DNA from: Cenococcum geophilum 1.58
Lineage: Eukaryota > Ascomycota > Dothideomycetes > Gloniales > Gloniaceae
NCBI GenBank assembly: GCA_001692895.1
Contig: KV748260.1
Span: 310,001 to 374,000 of the forward strand
Direction: 5' to 3'
DNA: 64,000 bases
The position numbers were made by a program, and so were the translations under genes. The notes under the pieces were generated by a model. That model was not told the origin of the DNA. It ran no database searches and was given only the letters and a program-made list of their open reading frames with translations. The stretch's first letter is position 1, and each line of letters begins with the position of its first letter. Positions 46,901 to 58,339 of this stretch are shown here, in pieces.

Positions 46901-49900
46901 TCCCTGGGCGGTTGGTAATAGATGAGAAGGAAGTATTTGAGTACTAGAATCAAACGACTGATAAAGCGGGTCGACTTGCCGGGGTATAAAGGCCAACTGA
47001 CTAGGAATCACTATTTGTGGACGTGCGGCTTGAGCGTTGCCATCTTCAAGACGATCGAGCCTTACTATTCGAGGGCGTCCAGGTTTACGCTTTTGAAGGC
47101 TGGCTTGGAGAGAATCGCGTAAAGATATTTGCTTTTCTCTCCTCTTCTGATACGCACGACGGGCGGCTTCTCTTCTCCTCTCTTCTCGCTCTTCCTTGGA
47201 TAGCCTAATTCTTCGTTCTAGACGTCCAACAGTGGGATATAAGCGCTCCACAGTCACCTCTGTCTCTATCTCGAAATTCCGGTGATGGCCCCTCGCCTGG
47301 AGATCTCCAAGAAGGTCATTGACTTGAGGAGGATAGTATAAATTTGGGTGTGCCTCAATCATCTTCTCCTGCAAGCTCTTTACCTCTGTTGATAGAGGAT
47401 TAACACTGGACAATGTTAGTATATTCTTTGTGAGAGTCATGCCACTTTGCGTTTGATAAGTGAAGGCAAGCTTTCTTATTTTTCCGGTGTCGATGAGGCC
47501 TTTTATGGCTTTGATTAGAGTCGCTCGGTCCGGTCTCATGGATTCACTCGTGGTTTTATCCCAAGTTGTATAGAAAGGTGCCTGTATTTCATGGGCCCCT
47601 GGGTAGACACCATTACAGTTCTCGAGAATACCAAGAATGATGCGATTCCTTAGGAGGCTAATGCTTCCACCCCCAAGGACAACGCCGCGATTTTTCACTG
47701 GTGTTGATTTGACTTCAGGTAACTCAACAATCTCTGCATCGGGTATGTTGACCAGATTTTGCTGGGCCTCTGGAACCTCTAAAGGCGTTGATAACCTCTG
47801 GCCATTCTGGCCACGCACGCTGCCGTTAGCTGGGATAGGAGCGAGCTCTGAGATTTCCTTTTCATTTAGACCATGATTCGATATCTGTATGCCTGTATCA
47901 ACCTCTTGAGGTGCTGACGGGGGAAAAGCCGATAAACTGCTACTCTCTCTATTTTGATCTGCCCTTGCTAATGCTTCCGCATGATGCATGGTAGTGTTAA
48001 CATTATTAGTGGGTCTGAGAGATGCAGTTTCCGTTGCCGAAGTGATGGGTTCACCCGTTTCAGCGGTCTCTAGGGCAGTAAGCCTTGAAGGTTGAAGTCC
48101 ATTGTCGAACGTTGTGCTCCCCTGAGACTGAATGCTGGCAGAGGTCTCAGAAAAATTGCTTGGTTCCGTAGTGGCCCCAGCACTGTCAAGCCCTCCGTAG
48201 GGGCTGCGATATGGCTTCTTGGGGTTGATCTCCTGCCCGGAGGGACTATCGTATGACTCCCTGCCGCCTTGGTGATTTGGCGAATGGTATTCGGCTATGC
48301 TCAAGGCTAATTCTGGATTTTCGGGAGCTGATTCCTGCGTTGGGGCTGGTGAAGCGGTGGAACTTGGCACCTCAATCGGAGTAGAGGTTTCTGGTACGTC
48401 TAAATTTTGCTCTGGCCGAGAAATACCTTCTCCTATTGTTTCTGATTCAAGTCTTTGCTTCTTAGAAGGCGGTTCTTGACGTTTTCGTGGTCGAGGAGCT
48501 TTCCTTTTGAGGGGTACAGATTCAGGTCTCATTTCCGGGGTATCGGACGCTGCTGCTGCCATAGGAGATGCGTCATTGACCGAAGGTAAAGATCGCGCGG
48601 AATCCGGTTGTGTAGGCAGTTGCGGCTCAGGTCCAAACCAGTCAAGTTCATGCAATCGACCTGATTTGAAAATAGCCATTAGAGCCTTACGAGGGCGGCC
48701 CCTCCCACCAATCTTTCGGGTGGTGAATGGGTTCACATAAATGCCTGGTTTTGACCTGTCCGTATAGAGCTTGATAATCTCTTGCACGCGGTTTTCAAAT
48801 TCGCTGGGTTCTATGCCGGCAGGCAGCGCATCAGTAGATCCCACCCCGGAGGGTGTTACCTCAAGATTATCAATGTTAGAGATTACTTCCTCTGTGGGTT
48901 CTGCTCTTGTGGGTTCTACTCGTATGGATTCGGCGGGTTCTGCATCTGAGCCTTCGATTTCAGTGAGGGTTGCAATGGTGTGTTCGGCATCAATAGCCTT
49001 CTGGGTCTTTTTCCGACCCCGCCCTCGAGGCGTCTTTTTCGTTTGCAAAGGACGTACCACTACTACTTTCTCAACAGTACGAACCCGGGCTGGAGATGTA
49101 GCAGCCTGAGTTCCCCCATTGCTTGGTGTGAAAGAGCTTATAGTTGTCGCGTTTAGTTCTGTCGGGCCACTGCTCTGCTGGCTTGTTGGTCTGTCCAGAT
49201 CTAGTCTTGCGCGTTTGGGCGCTGGGCGCTGTTCCTTCCGTGGCCGACCTCTTTTTCTTGGAACCGAGTCATTCTCAACGCTTCCACCTGTAAGGGTGGT
49301 AGTGTTGGTCTCTGCATTACCTTGCGTCTCTTCAAAGATTTCTTGATTTGAAGGTAGTGTGACCAAAGCCGAATTCTTCGGCTTTCGTCCGCGTTTCTTC
49401 TTTGGAGTTTGAAAAGGGGCCGCTTCTCCATTCTCATTTTGCGTTTGGGGAAGTACGTCGTCATCATTGGCGACGGGCATCGACGCATCAGCATTTAGAG
49501 ATGTGTTGTCTTGGACCACCACCATGTCTTGATCCTCTGTTGGTATTGCTGTCACCGTTTTCTTAGGTTGTCTAGGACGTCTCTTCTTTGAAATTTGAGG
49601 AGGTTCCGGAGTGTTACCCTCAGCTGCTTCAACCATTGCTGGCGATCCGTCATTTTGGCTACCCTCACGGTTTGCATACGCTGATTTAGGCGGTCGGCCA
49701 CGTTTTCTAGGTAACAATCCCATCTTTACCCTCTGTACCTTCGTCAAAATACGTCTCTTTCTCGGCTTATCAGGTATCTCTATACGAGGGTCGTCGTTTT
49801 CTTGGGTTTCGTTGTTGAGACCTGCAACTTGTGAATCTCTTTTACGAGCGGTAGCTTCGAGCTCTTTGAAGGCAAGCTCCTCTGCCGCCTTGCGAATGCG

Positions 49901-52413
49901 ATTTGCCTCTCGTTTAGCTCGTACTGCGTCTCTGTATCTTTGAGCACTCGGTTGACTGGGTGCTTGCCTTCTGTCTATAATCTGGTCCGGAGTTTGTAGC
50001 GAAGAGTCAACATGTGGAAACGGTTGCTTCGGTGGACGTCCTCGACGGACCGTTCTGGCATGGCCCAACCGGTTTAGCAAGTCTGCATCCCAGACCGTTC
50101 GAGATCCTTCTCCAACTATAGTTTCCCGACACTGCTTTAGGGTCGAAGTACCATTTCGACCATGGAACAGCTTTGGCGACAGCTTTGGGAAGCCCCACTC
50201 ATCTAAATCACTCCCCGGCTGTTCAATTGGTTTCTTGGACGGACGGTCTTTCTTTGTAGCATTGCTTTGAACTTCATTTTTCACGGCTTCCCAAGATGTC
50301 TCGCCTGCGTCGATAGCCTTTTGAAAGCTATCATAGGTTCGGTATATGTAATGTATGTACCTCTTTTCGGTCGTAATTGCAGTATCTCTGATTACCGTGA
50401 AGTGTTTTAGATGCGGTGGTTGGGATTTTTGCCAATTGTCAGTGAGCTTGGTGAGTGTTGTTTCAAGCGATCGTTTCCAGAATTTGCCCATCGAAAAGTC
50501 TCGAATTCCCTATATAGATATTAGAAAATAGTCATCGCCTGGGCGAAAGGAGGCACTTGCTGCAGAATTTCCACCACGAGGCCCAGCCGCTTGAATGGCG
50601 TCAAATATAAAGTTGTTCAGCGGTTGGTCAAGGTTCCATTGAGGTGGGATCCGGGTAATTTCTTCGACCTCGTCTTCGTCATTCTCGAGCATATTCCAGT
50701 CACCATAATCCGCTTCGAGATCCAGATCACGCATCTCTTCATCGCCATCTTGGTCTTCCTCTAGAATCCCTTCGCTGGGCCCGGCATGGACTGCCCTCTG
50801 CCCAAAGTTCAAAGCCTGGTGGTCGTCTTCGTTGGGTGTTCGTAAGAGCTTGATGCATCGAAGCCACACATCTTCCGAGCCTTTCACTTTGGCTTTTACT
50901 CGCTTGATGAATCCAGCAGCATCTAGCCGGATGAGTGCATTGGCTAACGCTCTGCCCTGCCATTGCTTGACCTTTTCAATACCCTTTTCTAAGTTAGTCT
51001 TGAACAACACCTTCTAGGATAATATGAATTCTTACTAGCTTTCTTCGGAGATCCTGCAAAGATACAATCTGGATATCCCTCAAGAGATCATAGAGGTACC
51101 AAATAAGATTATCGAGAATCAGAGTCCCACCAATGAAGACGTCTTTGCTATTTTCATTTACGTGTTGACTGGCGCTAGATTTACCCACGAACTTCCTGTG
51201 CGTGCACAAACTCGTGCGAAACCCTCGAATATTGACCGATTTCTTCTCAATGTAGCCTTTTGCAGCGAGTTGATCTGTTCTGTGAGGCGTCGATCGTTTG
51301 TCTTGCCCACTCAGCTTTGTAAGCTCAGGTTGTATTATACCCTCTTCACCCTGAGCGGCAATGATAGAAAGAAGCACAAATTCATGCAGGGGTACCCTCT
51401 TGTAATCGACACTATGCCCTGCAATGGCCTGCCAGATGCGTTCTTTGTTCGTGTGTATTCGTAGTGCAGTAGGTACAGGGTCTTTCGGGGGGGCTGCTGG
51501 AATAGGCCAGGGTTTGCGACCCCTCGGTTTAATCGCAGGAGACTGCCTTTTGCTGGAATCAACTCGTCGTGCATTTGTGGGAGCAGTTCCTTGGTCTGGG
51601 TGAACTTGCTGTAGGGAGGATCTTGAACCATGTTCAGTAGAAGAAGACTCTGGAGCATTCTCATTGCTATCATCCTGGATCCCTTGGTTTTCAGTAAGTC
51701 CGGTTTCAGGGATAGGCTGGGTTGCACCATTCTGTGGTAGAGGAAGATCCGTATCCGGAGTAATAGAGGCAGATCTGGAAGTATTATTTGGTATGGTGGT
51801 TTGATTTGGAGTACTATTGCTTTCCGTTGGCGATTGGTCCTGCTGCACCGGTTCATTCTGTCGTTCTGTAGCCTCTGCTTCTAAAGCTTCAAACCCGGCG
51901 AGTGTGAAGGTACGGCATTTCTTGCCATCCCCAATCCAAACGTCTGGGTGAGCAGTAAGCCATTGCCAGACCTTTTCGTAAAGTTTGTTGTCAAGGACTG
52001 GTGTTAGCTGTGCGGTCTCTGGGCCCCCAAAGGTCAAACCAGCAGGGTTTTGATCGGGGAGAGTGTAGTATTGCTGGACGAATCGCCTGAAGTCAGCGCT
52101 GCTGGCTCCTGCAAGAGAAGAGTTAGTTTGTCAGTAGTAATAAAATGCTATAAAATGTTTTGCGTTTCATCTCAGCCGAGAATCGAACTGCCATCTCTGA
52201 GGTTGTGCAACCAGTAGGAATGAGATAGAATAACCCATCATAGGCAGGAACTGAGTGGTCGTTTCGAATTTCAGCTGATCCTTTCTTCCTGGGCGAAATC
52301 TCCCTATCGCGGAAAGCTTTGGGATGGCCAAAGCTGAGTGACGTACCTATCTCGCCGCACAGCGCAATCTCCTCAAGCAGATATTCGATGAGTCCATCAA
52401 ATCCCTTCGCCAT
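43925..52413 (-). CDS. tfc3: TFIIIC B-block-binding subunit (Tfc3/Sfc3-like)
   Basis: The largest TFIIIC subunit binds the internal B box of tRNA genes and helps recruit TFIIIB for RNA polymerase III. Exon 1 (52413-52347) encodes MAKGFDGLIEYLLEEIALCG. The 238-nt intron to 52109 restores GASSADFRRFVQQYYTLPDQ. A winged-helix B-block domain lies at about residues 255-330 (VLLSIIAAQGEEGIIQPELT). About seven GRP-type AT-hook-like cores follow (for example RKRGRPPK, KKRGRKPK, RKRGRPRK). The long C-terminal part includes the conserved-looking HLKHFTVIRDTAI and, near the end, IPLWCDIDGG...WEVELCVGWL. Two junctions are unresolved: near 51014-51035 the frame slips by one (22-nt intron, 52-nt intron or error), and near 50491-50557 a TAG must be spliced out (one option is 50556-50500). 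Total length is about 2700 residues. Confidence 0.85.
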
Positions 52414-52940
52414 ATTCCGCCCACCCCCTTCTTGCTTCTCACGGTATAATAGTCAATTTCAAAGTCTCAAACCATGCGGCGTGATGGTTGAGGCGCGGAT
52501 CGAACACGGCTGTCTGGCTGCAGATTGCGGTCGAGTCAGATTTTTGGGTGGTGGGGCTGGCGGGGCCTTGGCGACGAGAGCAAAAAGTGTGATAGCTGGG
52601 CCTGAGGCCCCACATTCACTTTGCCAAGTAGTTGATCCTCTAGAGCCAGAGTTCAAATATGCTGAATTTATTCTTGTATCGCACGGGTATCTAAGTGCTC
52701 TTCGTGAACAACTACATAGTAACGTAGAAAACCGTCCGTCTTCATCACCCCGTCATGCAACCGCTAAGCAATCCAGAGAAATATATCAATGCCATCCAAA
52801 TCCCAATGCAATGCAAATTATGCTCCAACCCTCCCGTGCATCATGAGAAACAGTCGTTTGAACCATATGAAAGCCTCCAGGGTCCTTCTAGGAGCCCGTG
52901 CTTCTCACCCACAAACCAGCGAATATTTGTTTCTTCTCGC
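52414..52940. other. Intergenic between TFIIIC and AIM6-like genes
   Basis: 527 bp with upstream sequence of the TFIIIC gene and 3' flank of the next minus-strand gene. Open frames here overlap the TFIIIC start and are shadows. Confidence 0.4.
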
Positions 52941-54447
52941 TCATAACCACCCGTGATGATTTCTTCTCTTCCAGTCCGACCTAGCTGCCGCCCTTAAATT
53001 GTCGACGCTGAGCATATCCACGCCTTCCCGCACCAGCACAGCCCAGACGTGGTTACGAAGCCCAACAGGCCACGACGGAGTGTCCCAGTACCGCGCCTTA
53101 AGCCCACGCCTCTTGGCACCTTGTATTTGACCCCTTATCAACCTCATTTGTTGCGCTGAGAGACGGCCACCCCAGACGTGGCCGATTGTTTTCGTGAATG
53201 AGACACTGGCGTAGTAAGAATTCATGCTGGTGAAGGCGTCTGGACTTTCGACGTCTTCGGTGCCCGTATTGCCTTGCCCTCCATTTCCACGTTTAGCCAG
53301 TTTACGGTTGAAGTTGCTGCCTTGCGATGATGAGGGGACGTCGTTGCCTTCGTAATTAGGGTGGTGACGGTGGAACCCGCCATTGCGTGGGAACCCCTCT
53401 TTAGGTTCCTCCCACATGTCCGCGAGTGGTGCATCAAAGAAGATATCCCGGTACGTAGAATTGGCAGTCAAGATATTGAAGGGTGCATTGCCAGTGGCGA
53501 CCACTGTGATAGGTCCAGGCGAGACGCTTCGACCATCAAAATAGGTCAAGTAGTTCTTTGCTCTTAGAGCGCTGAGTTGGTCCACGACGTATGGCCAAAG
53601 AGCCTCGCCAGAGTTCTTGAAATCCACAAGTAGCACCAGGGTTTGGTTTGGATCTTCATCAAAAACGCCGTTCCGTGTGGCGTTACCGAACTCTGTAGTT
53701 GGGTTCTGTTTGTCTAATATTTTCACTAATGGGTCCACGTAAAGATTTCGGAATGTGCGGTTGCGAGTCAATGATATTGTGTTGTGTCCAACGTACAATT
53801 CCTCATCAAATAGCCAGACATCCGCTTCAACGCCGGTACAGCCATAGTGAAGAGCCTGATAGAGCGGAACCCGCCGCCAGTAGTCGTTGTGCGAGTGGCA
53901 TGGTATAGGGATTACATCTCGAGTAAAGTCTGTTGGGTAGTTTGCTAAACCTTCACCAGGCTCCCCGGGTTCACCCCATCCAGGTAGGAAAGGATGTGGA
54001 TCGTCATCCCATAGTGTAGGCACCATGCTCATAAAAACATTGACCAGATGGACAACCCCGCTAGAAGCCGAGGATTAGTATTGCTTCAAATCTTGGCGTT
54101 TGCTGCCACATGTCTTACAAGAAAGATAAAACCAGGATTGGTATTGCCATGCAAATCCGAGAGATGCGCATCCTCCATCTTGCTTTTCTAGATCGATGGG
54201 CGAAGCTTCCATATTTTGAAGGTTTCTTTAGCGATTGTTGCCCATCTGTAAGTTGCCTCGCGTTTCGGCGTCCAAGGATCATCAGGAATCTTCTCCAAAA
54301 AGAACGTCGGCGAGTTCCACAAGCAGAATACTCATCCTCCAGTGATCTTAGTGACACTATGGGAGCGTCTCTGTAAGGCACGTCTAAGTCTTCGATATCC
54401 TCAGCGAGCAGAGATGCTTCGTCTGGATTCCGCGAAAATCGCGNCAT
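52941..54447 (-). CDS. aim6: AIM6-like PLC-type phosphodiesterase, membrane anchored
   Basis: Two exons (54447-54119 and 54060-52941) joined by a GT-AG intron give about 482 residues. A cytosolic basic N-terminus is followed by one hydrophobic helix that spans the splice site (ICMAIPILVLSFFGVVHLVN), suggesting a type II anchor. The catalytic domain resembles GDPD/PLC-like TIM barrels: PCHSHNDYWRRVPLYQAL (His pair with Asn-Asp), GVEADVWLFDEELYVGH (Glu and Asp for metal), LLVDFKNSGEALWP, and a C-terminal GVDMLSVDNL. It matches the family called altered inheritance of mitochondria protein 6, whose substrate is not known. The second codon contains an ambiguous base (54444). Confidence 0.85.
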
Positions 54448-55525
54448 GTCAGGGACCCGCCAATGGCCAGCGAACCCGGTGCGGATCGTGCTTGGTAGGC
54501 AGCTTAGTCTTCCCTCAAACTAGTGAAGGCCCGCAACACTCGGTGCGGGGAAACTGTCGGGAAAAGCTTTTGCAAATATTTCCAATTGTCGCAGCCCGAG
54601 CTGAAGGTGTCTCCAAATGCTGGGAGGAGGTGCTAGAAGTAGTAGAATGCTGTTTTGCGGCGAACGCGCGCGTGAGCGACCTGCCTTAAACTGTCTCGCA
54701 ACGATATATTACGGCTGAGTCTAGGAACGCCACTGTGTCTTCTAGACACGTTTAGTGGTGCGGCGGGGGCGAACGGCGCTGTGAGATTCGGCTGTGCTTT
54801 ATTGATCAAGGGTCTAAGCAAAGGGTCCGAAGCGAGAGCTTGTTTCGTCGGCTGAAAGGCGTGCTCGTTTTCCGCAAAGCTGCAGGAAAAGGAATGCGTA
54901 GGTGGAAGAGCAGCGTTTGAGCCGACGTGAGGGTAATATAGTGAGTGAATGGAGCAGCTGATGGCATTGCAAGTACGACACAGACTCGATTTTTCCCGAA
55001 AAGATGGCATTGGCTTGCTTTTCATTCACAGACCACGAGCTGTCAGCGGCGCCATCTCGTTGGTGGGATCCAGTCACCCGAGGCCTTTCCAGATGGAATG
55101 AGCCGAGAAGATAACCCACCTTCCAGCCACGCCCACATTCGTGCGCTTTGACAGGTCGTTCCCTTGCAGGAATGCTGACTTTGGAATATTTATGATTGGC
55201 TCAATCTCTGATCGACAACTTCGGCTTTGTTTTGTTCCAAGTAAAGGATGGGAACTCTAGACACAACTCGAGACTTGGGAGCAAGCTACGATGCGTAAAT
55301 TACTAAGGGTAGTTTCGGAGTTCCCTGAACCCGGCTGCGCCTCCAAATAATAAGCCTAATAACCCAATTTAAAGCGTAGACGGCGATGCGAACTGTATCT
55401 GGAGAAATCACCGTGCACTTTTGATGCCAAGGCCGCACTCGCGGGGAATATCCTCCCCGGAAATATTTTGCAGCGTGTACGGAACCTTTTTCCGGCAAGC
55501 CAAAAATTTACGAACAGACGACACC
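54448..55525. other. Intergenic, no gene seen
   Basis: About 1.1 kb upstream of both the minus-strand AIM6-like gene and the plus-strand CCDC137-like gene. Short frames have no domain. Confidence 0.4.
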
Positions 55526-56487
55526 ATGCCGCACAAGCACACGAGAAGAAAGACGGGCGATGTCTCTTCGTGAGCAATGTCTTAGAAGCTGAAAACACTT
55601 TCGAAGAGCTAACCTCTTTCTTTCTTAGCTTCGATCTCTCACCTTCCGCCAAAGCGAAACCTCTCCCAGTTCGCAAAGAAGCTGGTGTAGACAGCGTGCA
55701 ATCAAAGCGAAATAAAGCCAAGCGGAAGAAGCTCCAGGATGGCTATGGCGAAGACGACACACCAAAAGCCTTTGCTAGGCTTATGCAGTTCCGTTCAACT
55801 GGCAAAGGACCGAAAGGACTGGATAATGGCAATGCTCCCAAGAGCAAGAAACGTAAATTGGGCCAGGACACCCCAAACAAGGCGTCCGAAAATACAGCCC
55901 CGCCTGTTCCGAAAATACAGCCTGGAGAGCGCATGTCTGATTTTGCTGCTCGTGTTAACCAAGCTTTACCAATTTCTGGGCTGGCGCAAAAAGGAAGGAC
56001 AGCGGAGGGTGTTAAGGAACGGATGACGAAGCATGAAAAGAAGCTGCGGAAATTACAAGCAGAGTGGCGAAAAGAGGAGGCGCGGATACGGGAAAAAGAA
56101 GAGGAAGAAAGAGAATTAGCTGAGGAGGAGCAAGACGAGCTGGACGCAATGTGGGAGGATAAGACAAGCGAGATACCAGTTAAAGGCAAGAAGGGCAAAC
56201 GAAGGAAGTTAGTCGGTGAACAAGGCGATGATAACGGAGACCCCTGGGAGGTATTAAAAGCGAATCGTGAGCAGCCAAAGGGTTTACATGATGTAGTGCA
56301 GGAGCCGCCGCAGTTCACGCGAATTCCGAAGGAGAAGTTCAAGGTCAAGAACGGAGCGCGAGTACAAGTCTTAGAAGTACCCAATGCAGCTGGCAGTTTG
56401 AGGAGAAGAGAGGAACTTGGAGAGACGAGGAAGAGCATCATCGAGAGCTACAGAAAACTTATGGATGAGAAGAGGAACAATAGTTAA
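55526..56487 (+). CDS. CCDC137-like nuclear/nucleolar basic coiled-coil protein
   Basis: Two exons (55526-55569 and 55629-56487; 59-nt intron GTGAGC...TTCTTAG) give 300 residues. The start is MPHKHTRRKTGD, then SSFDLSPSAKAKPLPV across the junction. This fits the conserved start of this fungal family. An unspliced reading opens at 55468 and would give a false N-terminus. Lys/Arg-rich clusters (SKRNKAKRKK, KSKKRKLG, KGKKGKRRK) look like nuclear or nucleolar signals. A charged coiled coil (KEEARIREKEEEERELAEEE) lies at about residues 165-200. A PWEVLKANRE, then VVQEPPQFTRIPKEKFKVKN segment follows. Relatives of human CCDC137 are nucleolar or chromosome-periphery proteins; the exact role in fungi is unknown. 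The 3' end is 99 bp from ureD, tail to tail. Confidence 0.72.
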
Positions 56488-56586
56488 GGCCTTTACTCTA
56501 GATGCCATGCTGAAATACGCTGTATTAGCTCTATATAATGATACAACTAGCACCGAAGCCATGCCGTAGATTCAAAACTTAATCCA

Positions 56587-57588
56587 TCACTTCAAGCAGA
56601 GCAAGGCTCGCTCTCCAAAATCCCTTTCCACACTGCCTTCGCTTTTCAACATATGGCTCATCCATCTTTTGGCACCTTCAACTTCCCTGGCCCCAAACTT
56701 GACAAGGACAAATCCTCTGATGGAGGCAGTGCTCCATATTAAATCGTCACTCGTTTCCTGTTTCTGTCTTGCAAGCCTTCGAGTCTCTTCCAGACTCAAC
56801 TCTGCCTCTTTTGTTCCTGTATCCCATTTCCTGCCGCCTATTCGAGGCAGAAGTTCAAACTCATTCAAGAAATACTTCCCCAGACCTTCGAACAACGGTC
56901 CACGTATTATGATAGTCCCAAACACTCCTAGCCCATCCATCCTATCGACGAGCCCACCAGCGACCTTCCCACTCTCATCTAGAATAAGGTTGTCCCGCAA
57001 AAGAAGTCTTTTCTTCCCCTCTTTAGTAACCGACCAAACCTCATTCTTAGATGTGTATTTATAAAAGCTCCATTTCTCCCCCCTCGCACTCCGGCCTTCA
57101 CAAACCCAATCACAGACACACATACTGCCTTGAGACTCCTTCAAGTTGTATACCTGCACCTGCTCAAAGGCACTTCGCTCGAATGGCTGGACAGGGTCTG
57201 GGAGGTAGCACAGTGCGGCACAGGCGGTGAGGCCCACGCTTGTGCGTTGTCCACTCACTACATCTCTGCTCGGTGTCTTGAAAATCTTCGTGCTCCCCTG
57301 CGTGAGCAAGATAAGCCTAGTTGTAGGTTCCAGGGTGACATTTAAATGAACAGTGTCACCAGCGACCAACCCCCCGCCGTAAGTGAGTAGAAAGACGGTG
57401 TGGACAAGCGTTGGTGCATCCCTGTCCGCAGTATCTGGAAGAGGAACCGCGTTAGGGGCTATGAGTTTTAGTGGGTACTGGTAAGAGAGCGTTTTAAGGA
57501 CTGGTGTTGCTGGTGGGAGGAGGGAGAGGATGATTTCGCCATGGCCAGGGCGAGACGCGGAAGCTGCAAACGGATTGGAGAAGGACAT
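56587..57588 (-). CDS. ureD: Urease accessory protein UreD
   Basis: Single exon, 333 residues. UreD (UreH) binds apo-urease and, with UreF and UreG, guides nickel and CO2 into the active site in the cytosol. Family signatures: GHGEIILSLLPPATPVLKTLSYQYPLKL at the N-terminus, VHTVFLLTYGGGLVAGDTVHLNV in the core, RLILLTQGSTKIFKT, and LPDPVQPFERSAFEQ. The C-terminal part has GLGVFGTIIIRGPLFE. The length is normal for fungal UreD. The AGATAA at 57600-57605 is a possible GATA-factor site, which would fit nitrogen control. That is weak evidence from one site. Confidence 0.93.
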   Translation of the reverse strand: MSFSNPFAASASRPGHGEIILSLLPPATPVLKTLSYQYPLKLIAPNAVPLPDTADRDAPTLVHTVFLLTYGGGLVAGDTVHLNVTLEPTTRLILLTQGSTKIFKTPSRDVVSGQRTSVGLTACAALCYLPDPVQPFERSAFEQVQVYNLKESQGSMCVCDWVCEGRSARGEKWSFYKYTSKNEVWSVTKEGKKRLLLRDNLILDESGKVAGGLVDRMDGLGVFGTIIIRGPLFEGLGKYFLNEFELLPRIGGRKWDTGTKEAELSLEETRRLARQKQETSDDLIWSTASIRGFVLVKFGAREVEGAKRWMSHMLKSEGSVERDFGERALLCLK

Positions 57589-58339
57589 GGTAGTCCTTTA
57601 GATAATGCTACCGGTAGTGTAAATGATGTTGCATGATGGGCTGCGTCAATTGAATAGGTGCCCAGCTTCGTTTTTGAGGATTTTTCTGGGCAGCAAAGCG
57701 AAGGAGCGACATTAACACAAATTGGCTGGAGGGGCAGTGAAGTAACACATCATAAGGAGCGCCGCCGTACCGGATCGGCCGAGCGAGAGCAAATCAGCTA
57801 TGAAGGTACATCCTATATTCGCTTTTCACCCTCGGATAACTTCACTCTTCCTGCATATCTTCACCGTCTGTTCTGGGGTATCCCTCCGGGGAGCTTATCT
57901 CATGGATCGTTGGTGCACGGACGGACGCTGCGTTGTACAGCATCTCTTCAATTCCGGTGGTTAGCGCAGCCACTCCCGCACGGCCTTTTTGTAGGGGAAA
58001 GTTGACAAAACACGCTAACCACGGGATGCGCCAGGATGCTGTAGAATTTGAAATATAGGGAGCAGATATGAGCGTATCCTGCCCCGTAACCAAACACGTG
58101 CTAATCTAACTGAGTTCGGCTAAAATTCTACTACGGAGCGTCTGATTTATGAGATAACGCGGAGCGCGCTAAACAAAGCCTTGCGGTGACCTCAATCAGC
58201 CAAGGCTGCCGGCGCTGGTTTTCTCTAGCGAGCTGTGCATGCCCACCTCGACAAACGCGTCTTCCCGCACTGCGACAACAACAGTCCCGCCCAACCTCAT
58301 TCCATGTCACTTCGAATCTGATCTCTGTATCTGCTATAA
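57589..58339. promoter_or_regulatory. Divergent promoter of ureD and scc3
   Basis: 751 bp. Carries AGATAA at 57600-57605 near the ureD start and ACGCGT at 58255-58260, about 80 bp before the scc3 start. ACGCGT is the MluI cell-cycle box bound by MBF in yeasts. No gene is seen between. Confidence 0.45.

Noticed and set aside
55468-55628. N-terminal extension of the CCDC137-like protein as a single exon from 55468
   Set aside because: It reads through a GTGAGC...TTCTTAG intron; the MPHKHTRRK start at 55526 with splicing gives a family-like N-terminus.
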